Assembly: GCA_913064935.1 (NCBI GenBank)
Contig: CAJYBF010000058.1
Span: forward strand, 1-6,681
Direction of reading: 5' to 3'
Source: an uncultured Mollicutes bacterium
GTDB taxonomy: Bacteria; Bacillota_I; Bacilli_A; MAG-NZ
DNA length: 6,681 nucleotides
Shown here: positions 1 through 6,065 of the stretch, one piece after another
Numbering within the stretch: the stretch's first letter is position 1
Layout: each line of letters opens with the position of its first letter
Notes under the pieces: model-generated
The model's database searches: none
Told to the model about the DNA's origin: nothing
What the model saw: only the letters and a program-made list of their open reading frames with translations
Made by a program: the position numbers and the translations under genes

Positions 1-2149
1 CGATTGGCAATATACGACCTCGCAAAGTGATTTCTCCAGTCATTCCAGTTAATCTGTTTACTTTTCTATTAGTTAAAGCTGAAACGATAGCTGTAGTGAT
101 TGTTATTCCAGCGCTTGGTCCATCTTTAGGTACAGCACCTTCTGGACAATGAATATGAATATCATTTGATTTAAATAAATCAGAATCAATTTTGTATTTA
201 CTAGCATTTGATTTCACAAAACTAAGCGCAGCCATAGCAGACTCTTTCATAACTTCACCAAGTTTTCCAGTTAGTACTAATTTACCAGTACCTTGATAGT
301 AAGTTACTTCAACTGGTAATGTATCTCCACCGAATTGTGTGTAAGCAAGACCTGTAACAACACCTATTTGATCTTTTTCACTAGTCAAGTTGTGGCTATA
401 TAAAGGTTTCCCTAAATAATCACTTAAGTTAGTTTTCGAAATACTTGCTTTCGTGATGTCTTTTTCTAGAATTTTGCGAATTGCTTTTCTAGTAAGTGAA
501 CCAAGTAATCTATCTAGTTGTCTAACTCCGGCTTCTCTTGTGTATTTTTGAATCATTTCAAGAATAGCAGCATCAGAAACTTTGAATTTATCTTTAGATA
601 ATCCATGAAGATCAATTTGTCTTTGAACTAAGTGTTTCTTGGCGATTTGAAGTTTCTCTTCTTCAGTATAAGAAGAAAGCTGTACTATTTCCATTCTATC
701 TCTAAGTGGTGCAGGTATATTTTCTAAATAGTTTGCAGTAGCGATAAATAAGACATTACTTAAATCGTATTCCTCTTCAAGATAATGATCACTAAAGAAC
801 TGATTTTGTTCAGGATCAAGTACTTCTAACATTGCAGAAGCAGGGTCTCCTCTAAAGTGTGAACTCATTTTATCGATTTCATCTATTAAGAATAATGGGT
901 TAATAACTTTTGATTTTTTGATAGATTGTAAAATTCTACCAGGAAGTGCACCGATATATGTTCTTCTGTGTCCGCGAATCTCAGACTCATCTTTAACTCC
1001 ACCTAAAGCTATTTTAACGAATTTCTTATTCAAAGCTTCAGCTATACCATGAGCTAATGATGTTTTCCCTACACCAGGAGGTCCTACTAAACAAAGAATT
1101 GTTTGTGGATTCTTTTTCGTAGCAATCTTTACTGCTAAATACTCTAAAATACGCTCTTTGACTTTTTCTAAGCCAAAATGCCCATCGTTAAGTACTTTTT
1201 CAGCATTCTTAAGATCATCATTATCTATAGTTGCTTCTGTCCAAGGTAAATCAATTAAAAAATCTAAATATGTTTTAATAACTCCACTTTCAGCAGAACT
1301 TACTGGAAGTGCTTCATATCTACTTAATTCGTTAAGGGCCTTTTCTTCAATATCAGAAGGCATACCTTTATCAACTAATTTAGTTTTAAGGATATCAATT
1401 TCTGTTTCTTTTTTCGCTTTATCCCCAAGTTCATTTTGAATAGCTTTCATTTTTTCTCTTAAGTAATACTCTTTTTGATTTTCATCAATACTTTCACGAA
1501 CTTGTTTATTTATATTGTTTTCTAATCCTCGTAAATATTTCTCTCTTTCAATATCCTTCAAAGCATATTCTAATCTTTCATTAACGTTAGGATTTGATAA
1601 GTATTTAACCTTTTCAGATTCATGAATCTTTAGGTTAAAAGCTACGATGTTAGAAAGTTTTTCAGAAGTCACTCCACTTTGAATTGCTGAAACAACATTT
1701 TTACCATTCATAAAGATGTCGTCAGAATTATCCACGACCTCGTTAACTATCATTCTAATTAATGCAATTTCCTCATCAACGTTTGTTTGTATGCTTGGTA
1801 TAGATTCAGCAAATACACTAAAATAAGGTTCTTCGCTTACAAAGTAGTTTATCTTCGCGCGAACAATACCCTTTATTTTAACTTTATAGTTACCGTTAGG
1901 TAATTTAATTTTCATAGTTACTTTACCGATTATAGCTGTATCGTATAAATCTGCTTCCTTAGGCTTTTCAACTAAAGGATTTTTTTGAATCAATAAAACT
2001 ATCTTATTGTCAGATTTTTCTGCTTCAAGTAAAGCTTTCTTGCTGAACTCCCTACCTACTTCTAATCTTATATCATTGTCTGGTAATGCTACTACTCCTC
2101 TAATTGCCATTGCTGGATAAGCTTTTTCAATTATTTTATTAGTTTGCAT
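1..2149 (-). CDS. lon: Lon (LonA) ATP-dependent protease, C-terminus cut by window edge
   Basis: Cytoplasmic AAA+ serine protease that unfolds and degrades misfolded and regulatory proteins. I translated this frame by hand from the ATG at 2149-2147: it starts MQTNKIIEKAYPAMAIRGVV and stays open for 716 codons to the window edge. The N-terminal substrate-binding domain comes first, then a charged helical region. Next is the AAA+ module with Walker A GPPGVGKT (residues 356-363), pore loop YIGALPG and Walker B LFLIDEID (D423, E424). The protease domain has PKDGPSAG with the nucleophile S679. These positions equal those I recall for E. coli Lon, so the register is well supported. The reading stops at GRILPI; the expected GGLKEK motif with catalytic Lys 722 lies just outside, so the enzyme is cut by the window, not visibly broken. 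It has its own promoter and a strong ribosome binding site. In B. subtilis lonB lies between clpX and lonA; here lonB is absent. Family assignment is very secure. Confidence 0.97.
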   Translation of the reverse strand, partial: MQTNKIIEKAYPAMAIRGVVALPDNDIRLEVGREFSKKALLEAEKSDNKIVLLIQKNPLVEKPKEADLYDTAIIGKVTMKIKLPNGNYKVKIKGIVRAKINYFVSEEPYFSVFAESIPSIQTNVDEEIALIRMIVNEVVDNSDDIFMNGKNVVSAIQSGVTSEKLSNIVAFNLKIHESEKVKYLSNPNVNERLEYALKDIEREKYLRGLENNINKQVRESIDENQKEYYLREKMKAIQNELGDKAKKETEIDILKTKLVDKGMPSDIEEKALNELSRYEALPVSSAESGVIKTYLDFLIDLPWTEATIDNDDLKNAEKVLNDGHFGLEKVKERILEYLAVKIATKKNPQTILCLVGPPGVGKTSLAHGIAEALNKKFVKIALGGVKDESEIRGHRRTYIGALPGRILQSIKKSKVINPLFLIDEIDKMSSHFRGDPASAMLEVLDPEQNQFFSDHYLEEEYDLSNVLFIATANYLENIPAPLRDRMEIVQLSSYTEEEKLQIAKKHLVQRQIDLHGLSKDKFKVSDAAILEMIQKYTREAGVRQLDRLLGSLTRKAIRKILEKDITKASISKTNLSDYLGKPLYSHNLTSEKDQIGVVTGLAYTQFGGDTLPVEVTYYQGTGKLVLTGKLGEVMKESAMAALSFVKSNASKYKIDSDLFKSNDIHIHCPEGAVPKDGPSAGITITTAIVSALTNRKVNRLTGMTGEITLRGRILPI

Positions 2150-2153
2150 AATA

Positions 2154-2163
2154 TCACCTCTCC
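2154..2163 (-). promoter_or_regulatory. Ribosome binding site of lon
   Basis: The minus strand reads GGAGAGGTGA here, a good Shine-Dalgarno match, followed by four bases and then the ATG at 2149-2147. It fixes the lon start, which agrees with the usual Lon N-terminus beginning about a dozen residues before the first conserved strand. Confidence 0.85.
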
Positions 2164-2253
2164 ATTTTTAATAATACATTATATTTTCAATTTCAATCAC
2201 TTGTTATTATTTCCAATTTTCTAATATATACAATATTAAGTCTAGTACATTAC

Positions 2254-2280
2254 ATTATAGCATAGATAGTAAAATGCTAA
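2254..2280 (-). promoter_or_regulatory. Probable lon promoter (extended -10)
   Basis: On the minus strand TGCTATAAT (2262-2254) is a perfect -10 box with the extended TGn element. A weak -35-like TTAGCA (2280-2275) lies 15 bases upstream, a short spacing, so the extended -10 probably carries most of the recognition. It sits downstream of the clpX terminator and about 105 bases before the lon start, which leaves an AT-rich untranslated leader. No second promoter with good spacing was found between it and lon. Heat-shock control is common for lon, but I see no CtsR heptamer repeat (GGTCAAA type) here. Confidence 0.6.
2258..2279 (-). repeat. Inverted repeat overlapping the lon promoter
   Basis: A perfect 6-base inverted repeat, TAGCAT and ATGCTA on the minus strand, is separated by 10 bases. 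The promoter-proximal arm overlaps the extended -10 element and the distal arm overlaps the -35-like region. This position suits a repressor operator, but the arms are short and AT-rich, so chance is a real possibility. It resembles but does not match CIRCE, which has longer arms and 15 bases between the TTAGCA and TGCTAA cores. Confidence 0.3.
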
Positions 2281-2294
2281 TAGGAACTCACTCC

Positions 2295-2316
2295 AAAAAA
2301 AAGAGGGTTTCCCCTC
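2295..2316 (-). terminator. Intrinsic terminator of clpX
   Basis: The minus strand reads GAGGG-GAAA-CCCTC followed directly by eight T residues (2302-2295). This is a 5-bp GC-rich stem closed by a GNRA-type GAAA tetraloop, a textbook rho-independent terminator. The 5' arm (2316-2312) shares two bases with the clpX stop codon TGA at 2317-2315, so transcription ends essentially at the stop and clpX is not obviously co-transcribed with lon. Confidence 0.88.
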
Positions 2317-3514
2317 AGGCACTTATATCAAGATTTTGTTCTTTCTTACTGTTTAAAACGATCTCTTTAGATATTGTGCATTTACTAATTTTACTCTTAG
2401 GTAGATCAAACATAATATCGATCATCACATCTTCAAGAATAGATCTTATACCTCTAGCACCTATACTCCTTTTAAGAGCACTCTCGGCTATTTCGTTTAT
2501 AGCATCATCTGTAAAATCTAATTCAACTTCATCCATTCTGAATATCTTTTTATATTGTTTTATAATAGCATCTTTTGGTTCTGTCATAATTCTTACAAGA
2601 TCTTCCTTATTTAAAACACTTAATGACGATAATATTGGAATCCTTCCTACTAGTTCTGGAATCATCCCATATTTAGTAATATCTTCATGATTGATGTTCT
2701 TAATGATTTCATTCTTACTTTTATCTTTATTGAACCCAATCGTTTTTCTACCATTTCTTTTCTTAATTATTTCTTCAATACCTTCAAAAGCACCACCACA
2801 TATGAATAATACATCACTAGTATCAAATTTAATGAACTCTTGATTTGGATGTTTTCTTCCTCCTTGGGGAGGAACATTAGCAACAGTTCCTTCAAGAATT
2901 TTAAGTAAAGATTGTTGTACGCCTTCACCAGAAACATCTCTTGTTATCGAAGGATTACTAGACTTCCTTGCAAGTTTGTCGATTTCATCTATATAAACAA
3001 TTCCTTTTTCAGCTCTATTAAGATCATAATCTGATGCTTGAAGTAATCTCACTAAAATGTTTTCAACATCTTCACCAACATATCCAGCTTCAGTCAAACT
3101 AGTTGCGTCTGCAATTGCGAAGGGAACATCCAGGATCTCAGATAATTTTTTAGCAAGCAACGTTTTTCCGCAACCTGTTTTTCCTACTAAAAGTATATTA
3201 CTTTTTTCTATGCAAATTCCATCGTCATCTTGGTTTGACTTTAGTCGTTTATAGTGATTATAAACCGCAACAGAAAGCACCTTTTTAGCATTTTCTTGAC
3301 CTATGACATAATCACTTAATTTTGAAAAAATCTCATGTGGTGTAGGAATAGCCGGAATAATGAAATCATTACTTGGAAAACTATAATCTTTTACTATTAT
3401 TTCATAACACATCTCTATACATGAATTACATATATAAGCATTGTCTCCAGAAATCAATTTATCTATTTCTTTTATACTTTTACCACAAAAAGAACAAACA
3501 ATCTCTTTCTTCAT
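2315..3514 (-). CDS. clpX: ClpX, ATP-dependent unfoldase subunit of ClpXP
   Basis: Hexameric AAA+ unfoldase that recognises tagged or damaged proteins and threads them into ClpP in the cytoplasm. The product is 399 residues, slightly shorter than the typical 410-425. In order: an N-terminal zinc-binding domain with Cys7, Cys10, Cys29 and Cys32; Walker A GKTGCGKT (111-118), where Cys replaces the common Ser; pore-1 loop GYVG (144-147); Walker B VYIDEID (173-179); pore-2 region DVSGEGVQQ (193-201); the RKH loop (220-222); the ClpP-docking IGF tripeptide (259-261); an arginine-finger region ELVGRIP near 287-293; and sensor 2 GARGIR (352-357). The IGF loop implies a ClpP partner elsewhere. The frame is open nine codons further upstream, but I chose [10 protein letters not shown] at 3514 because a strong ribosome binding site sits just before it and it matches the family N-terminus. 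tig lies upstream and lon downstream. Confidence 0.98.
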   Translation of the reverse strand: MKKEIVCSFCGKSIKEIDKLISGDNAYICNSCIEMCYEIIVKDYSFPSNDFIIPAIPTPHEIFSKLSDYVIGQENAKKVLSVAVYNHYKRLKSNQDDDGICIEKSNILLVGKTGCGKTLLAKKLSEILDVPFAIADATSLTEAGYVGEDVENILVRLLQASDYDLNRAEKGIVYIDEIDKLARKSSNPSITRDVSGEGVQQSLLKILEGTVANVPPQGGRKHPNQEFIKFDTSDVLFICGGAFEGIEEIIKKRNGRKTIGFNKDKSKNEIIKNINHEDITKYGMIPELVGRIPILSSLSVLNKEDLVRIMTEPKDAIIKQYKKIFRMDEVELDFTDDAINEIAESALKRSIGARGIRSILEDVMIDIMFDLPKSKISKCTISKEIVLNSKKEQNLDISA

Positions 3515-3518
3515 AATG

Positions 3519-3527
3519 CACCTCCAG
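3519..3527 (-). promoter_or_regulatory. Ribosome binding site of clpX, decides the start
   Basis: CTGGAGGTG on the minus strand places GGAGG (3525-3521) six bases before the ATG at 3514-3512. The alternative ATG at 3541 lies upstream of this site and would add nine residues (MYGLNWRCI) unlike ClpX, so the downstream start is preferred. Confidence 0.88.
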
Positions 3528-3558
3528 TTTAATCCATACATATAATCGTTCGTTTAAT

Positions 3559-3564
3559 ATTATA
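3559..3564 (-). promoter_or_regulatory. Candidate -10 box of clpX promoter
   Basis: A perfect TATAAT lies on the minus strand 44 bases before the clpX start and downstream of the tig terminator, in the only gap that could hold a clpX promoter. No convincing -35 is found 16-18 bases upstream and there is no TG extension. The region is very AT-rich, so a chance match is possible. Confidence 0.4.
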
Positions 3565-3604
3565 TCTTTGAGATTTGAAATAATACTCATAATCAAAATA
3601 TAGC

Positions 3605-3630
3605 AAATAAAAAGCACGACATAGTCGTGC
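3605..3630 (-). terminator. Intrinsic terminator of tig
   Basis: The minus strand reads GCACGAC-TAT-GTCGTGC followed by TTTTTATTT. This is a perfect 7-bp GC-rich stem with a 3-base loop and T tract, starting six bases after the tig stop codon. On the opposite strand the stem is followed by AATTAATTA rather than a T run, so the terminator serves the minus strand. Confidence 0.9.
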
Positions 3631-3636
3631 AATTAA

Positions 3637-4923
3637 TTACTCTTTAACTGATTTTTCAACTAAGAAATCGACAGCAAGCTGTGTTCTTAATTGTTCATCT
3701 AACATTTCTTTAGGGAAAACAGATTTAAGTTTCTCTAGCTCCATACTATATTGTGTAGCTAACATTGTGTAAGCTTCATCATATTGTTTTTCAGTAGCAA
3801 CTAACTCTTCTTTAACAGCAACTGCTGCTAACACAAGGTTAAATCTAACACTTGAAAGAGCTCTAGTACCTAATTGTTCTTTATATTTAGTAATTTCTGT
3901 TCCATTTAATTGTAAGAACATCTCTAATTCCATACCGTATTGTTTAGCTTGAGCTTCGGTATCTTTCATCATTCTCTCAACTTCTGAATCAACCATTTCT
4001 TGAGGTACTTCAACTTTAGCATTTTCGCTCGCAACTTGAACTACTTTATCAATAACAGCATTTTTGTTTTGAGTTTCTTTTCCTAATTTTATTTTTTCTC
4101 TAACTTCTTTTTCGAAATCGACTACAGTTTCAGCATCACCTTCTAATTCTTTAACTAATTCATCAGTTAATTCAGGTGAGTTATTTACTTTTATTTCATG
4201 TAATTTAACTTTGAATACTACAGGAGCACCTGCTAAATCCGGAACTTGATAGTTTTCAGGGAAAGATACATTAACTTCTTTATCTTCTCCAACTTTCATT
4301 CCGATCATTTTTTCTTCAAATCCAGGGATAAATTGTCCACTTCCGATTTTAAGTGAGAAGTTCTCACCTTTTCCACCTTCAAATGGTTCATCATCTTTAA
4401 ATCCTTCAAAATCAATAATTGAAGTATCTCCATTTTCAAGTACATCTGATTCTTTAGGAACTAATTCAGATTTACTAGACAAAATATTTTCTAGTTCAGC
4501 TTCATAGTCTTTTTTCAAAACTCTTGTAGATAAATGTTTAACTTTAGTTCCAACATACTCTCCAAGTTCAACATCTGGTTTAACCGTAACTTCAGCTGTA
4601 TAAGTGAAGTCTTTATCTTTACCGATACTTTCGTAATCAAAATCGATAGAAGGTTGTGCTACTACTTCAACTTTTTCTTCTTGAATTGTTTTTGGGTAAG
4701 TCTCATTAATACAATGATTAATCGCTTTGTCATAAAGACGTGCTTCTCCAAAACGTTTCTCGAACATCGCTCTAGGAACTTGACCTTTTCTAAATCCTTT
4801 TAACTCAACTTCTTTAACTTCTTCTTCGAAAGCTAAATCCATTCCAGTATTAAAAATTGCCTTATCAGCAGTAATAGTTAACTTAACTTTACCATTTTCT
4901 AATTTTTCTACTTTTACGCTCAT
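3637..4923 (-). CDS. tig: Trigger factor, ribosome-associated chaperone and prolyl isomerase
   Basis: Binds the ribosomal exit tunnel and shelters nascent chains in the cytoplasm; the middle domain has peptidyl-prolyl cis-trans isomerase activity. The product is 428 residues, the usual family length. The N-terminal ribosome-binding domain carries the signature GFRKGQVP (43-50). An FKBP-like domain follows at about 150-245, including FEGFKDDEPFEGGKGE (172-187), IGSGQFIPGFEEKMIG (193-208) and MKVGE (209-213). The helical C-terminal chaperone domain fills the rest and ends EKSVKE. Seven more codons are open upstream, but the start at 4923 (MSVKVEKLENGKVKLT) has a strong ribosome binding site and matches the family. 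The gene has its own promoter and a terminator right after its stop, so it is probably monocistronic. tig next to clpX is a widely conserved bacterial order. No anomalies seen. Confidence 0.98.
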   Translation of the reverse strand: MSVKVEKLENGKVKLTITADKAIFNTGMDLAFEEEVKEVELKGFRKGQVPRAMFEKRFGEARLYDKAINHCINETYPKTIQEEKVEVVAQPSIDFDYESIGKDKDFTYTAEVTVKPDVELGEYVGTKVKHLSTRVLKKDYEAELENILSSKSELVPKESDVLENGDTSIIDFEGFKDDEPFEGGKGENFSLKIGSGQFIPGFEEKMIGMKVGEDKEVNVSFPENYQVPDLAGAPVVFKVKLHEIKVNNSPELTDELVKELEGDAETVVDFEKEVREKIKLGKETQNKNAVIDKVVQVASENAKVEVPQEMVDSEVERMMKDTEAQAKQYGMELEMFLQLNGTEITKYKEQLGTRALSSVRFNLVLAAVAVKEELVATEKQYDEAYTMLATQYSMELEKLKSVFPKEMLDEQLRTQLAVDFLVEKSVKE

Positions 4924-4929
4924 TTTATC

Positions 4930-4938
4930 ACTCCTTTT
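4930..4938 (-). promoter_or_regulatory. Ribosome binding site of tig, decides the start
   Basis: AAAAGGAGT on the minus strand lies six bases before the ATG at 4923-4921. The upstream ATG at 4944 precedes this site and would add MVKRSDK, encoded largely by the ribosome binding region itself, so it is rejected as the start. Confidence 0.88.
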
Positions 4939-4949
4939 TACCAACTATT

Positions 4950-4977
4950 AATATAACATATTTATCCAAAAAATCAA
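4950..4977 (-). promoter_or_regulatory. Probable tig promoter
   Basis: Minus strand: -35 TTGATT (4977-4972), a 16-base spacer, and -10 TATATT (4955-4950) preceded by TGT, an extended -10 element. It lies between the copZ terminator and tig, and the expected start would leave a leader of roughly 20 bases. Both boxes are near consensus and the position is right. Confidence 0.7.
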
Positions 4978-4988
4978 ATGTTTTACTC

Positions 4989-5012
4989 AAAAAAACAACT
5001 TCAAACGAAGTT
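4989..5012 (-). terminator. Intrinsic terminator of the copA-copZ unit
   Basis: The minus strand reads AACTTC-GTTT-GAAGTT, then G and seven T residues (4995-4989). The 6-bp stem is AT-rich and weaker than the other two terminators here, but the T run is long. It lies 25 bases after the copZ stop and separates the copper genes from tig. Confidence 0.75.
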
Positions 5013-5037
5013 ATTTTCTAATATTACACTATTTATC

Positions 5038-5226
5038 TTATTCTACAGGATAACCAGCAGCTTCAATAGCAGATTTAGCTGCTTCAACATTAGCTTCATC
5101 AACTAATACTGTTTTATTATCCAAAACTACCTGAGCTTCTAAATTTATCGCTTTTAATGCCTCTTCAATTGTACCTTTACAGTGACCACATGCCATACTT
5201 GGTACGTTCAATGTTACTTTACTCAT
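5038..5226 (-). CDS. copZ: CopZ-like copper chaperone (HMA domain), internal start
   Basis: A 62-residue heavy-metal-associated domain starting MSKVTLNVPSMACGHC. It carries the MxCxxC copper-binding motif MACGHC, with Cys13 and Cys16, and has the usual length and beta-alpha-beta pattern of CopZ, ending AIEAAGYPVE. Family members bind Cu(I) in the cytoplasm and pass it to CopA or to a copper-sensing repressor. The frame is open upstream and continuous with copA, so this could be only the C-terminal domain of a CopA fusion. I annotate it as a gene because GAGGAGG lies five bases before its ATG and the domain is self-contained. A terminator follows 25 bases after the stop. HMA identity is secure. 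Independent translation is an inference. Confidence 0.85.
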   Translation of the reverse strand: MSKVTLNVPSMACGHCKGTIEEALKAINLEAQVVLDNKTVLVDEANVEAAKSAIEAAGYPVE

Positions 5227-6057
5227 AGTATCCTCCTCACTATAATCTTTAAACTTAAATCTCTTAAGTCTAAGAGCATTACTTACTACAGTTATATTAC
5301 TAAATGCCATCGCAACTCCAGCAATCATCGGATTTAATAATCCTGATGCTGCAAGTGGAATAGCTAAAATGTTATATCCAAATGCCCAACCAAAGTTTTG
5401 CAAGATATTTCTAAACGTTACTATCGATATATCTATAGCTTTATTAACTAAATTCAAATCATGTGACAATAACGTAACGTCACTTGAATCAATCGCAATG
5501 TCACTACCTGAACTCATCGCGATTCCTACATCAGCAGCTTTTAGTGCTGGTGCATCATTCACTCCATCTCCAACAAATGCAACAAACTTTCCGCTATTTC
5601 TTATTTTTGTAACAATATTAGCTTTTTCTGAAGGTAATACTCCCCCGTAAACATTTTTTATATTCAATTCTTTTGCGATTGCATTCGCAACGAATGAATT
5701 GTCTCCGGATATCATGTAAGTATCAATTCCTCTAGCGTGTAAGTTATCTATAACATTTTTAGCATCTGGCTTTAATACATCTGCAATCCCTATTAAAGCT
5801 TCAATCTTATTATCTACACTAACATAAACTATCGTTTTACCATCGTTTTGTAGTTTTTCTAGTTCCTCATTAAATTGATTCGTCTTAATATTAAGCTGGT
5901 TCATTAATCTAATTGATCCAACTGCTATATTCTTATTATCTATACTACCAGTTAACCCCATACCATCTACATTCTCAAAATTCATAACTTCTATTAATTT
6001 TGATTCTTTATAATTAACGATCGCTAAACTTAACGGATGTACACTTTGTTTTTCTAT
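5038..6057 (-). CDS. copA: Copper P1B-type ATPase CopA, C-terminal part only, in frame with CopZ
   Basis: Exports Cu(I) across the membrane using ATP. Residue numbers count from the ATG at 6672 of the continuous frame. The recognisable CopA part starts near EKQSVHPLSLAIV (207-219), which includes the His-Pro of the nucleotide-binding domain. It continues with FENVDGMG (232-239), the P-domain motifs SGDN (322-325), VLPSEK (345-350) and GDGVNDAP (368-375), then TM7 with Tyr-Asn (433-434) and TM8 ending NALRLKR. Missing are any N-terminal metal-binding domain, TM1-6, the actuator domain, the CPC motif and the phosphorylated DKTGT aspartate: roughly the first two thirds of a usual ~740-residue enzyme. 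The break coincides with a switch to helicase sequence, so the loss probably reflects a chimeric joint. There is no stop before the HMA domain at 5226. TM8 reads MAFSN where most family members have MxxSS. Subfamily is clear; the fragment alone could not work. Confidence 0.88.
   Translation of the reverse strand: MEKQSVHPLSLAIVNYKESKLIEVMNFENVDGMGLTGSIDNKNIAVGSIRLMNQLNIKTNQFNEELEKLQNDGKTIVYVSVDNKIEALIGIADVLKPDAKNVIDNLHARGIDTYMISGDNSFVANAIAKELNIKNVYGGVLPSEKANIVTKIRNSGKFVAFVGDGVNDAPALKAADVGIAMSSGSDIAIDSSDVTLLSHDLNLVNKAIDISIVTFRNILQNFGWAFGYNILAIPLAASGLLNPMIAGVAMAFSNITVVSNALRLKRFKFKDYSEEDTMSKVTLNVPSMACGHCKGTIEEALKAINLEAQVVLDNKTVLVDEANVEAAKSAIEAAGYPVE
5231..5240 (-). promoter_or_regulatory. Internal ribosome binding site before the CopZ ATG
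   Basis: GTGAGGAGGA on the minus strand contains GAGGAGG, five bases before the ATG at 5226-5224. It lies inside the open frame, where the same bases would encode Ser-Glu-Glu-Asp. A match this strong at ideal spacing supports separate synthesis of CopZ. Confidence 0.75.
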
Positions 6058-6065
6058 GCGTGGAA
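6046..6065 (-). other. Composition and homology breakpoint between helicase and CopA
   Basis: Domain content changes from a UvrD/AddA-like helicase to a CopA nucleotide-binding domain within a few codons, around LPRIEKQ (residues 203-209 of the joined frame). Base composition changes too: two 60-base lines counted by hand on the helicase side (6301 and 6361) have 25 and 28 G+C, while one copA line (5401) has 14. No insertion sequence end, direct repeat or linker is visible. The exact joint cannot be placed better than about 20 bases. A chimeric joint is the likeliest reading. Confidence 0.75.

Noticed and set aside
1158..1439. Plus-strand open frame of 93 codons
   Set aside because: It lies opposite the well-supported lon frame, is Ser/Leu-rich as expected of an antisense shadow, and has no recognisable domain.
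2164..2253. Riboswitch or other structured leader before lon
   Set aside because: The stretch is very AT-rich with no stable hairpin or conserved box that I can see; it looks like plain untranslated leader.
2258..2280. CIRCE (HrcA) heat-shock operator upstream of lon
   Set aside because: Only the TTAGCA and TGCTA cores are present, the adjoining CTC/GAG bases are missing, and the gap between cores is 12 rather than 15 bases.
2274..2690. Plus-strand open frame of 138 codons
   Set aside because: It is antisense to clpX and its terminator, and its hydrophobic composition comes from reading AT-rich codons in reverse. No family is recognisable.
4924..4944. Longer tig product starting at the upstream ATG (4944)
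   Set aside because: The extra residues would be encoded by the ribosome binding site region, and the ATG at 4923 has ideal spacing and matches trigger factor N-termini.
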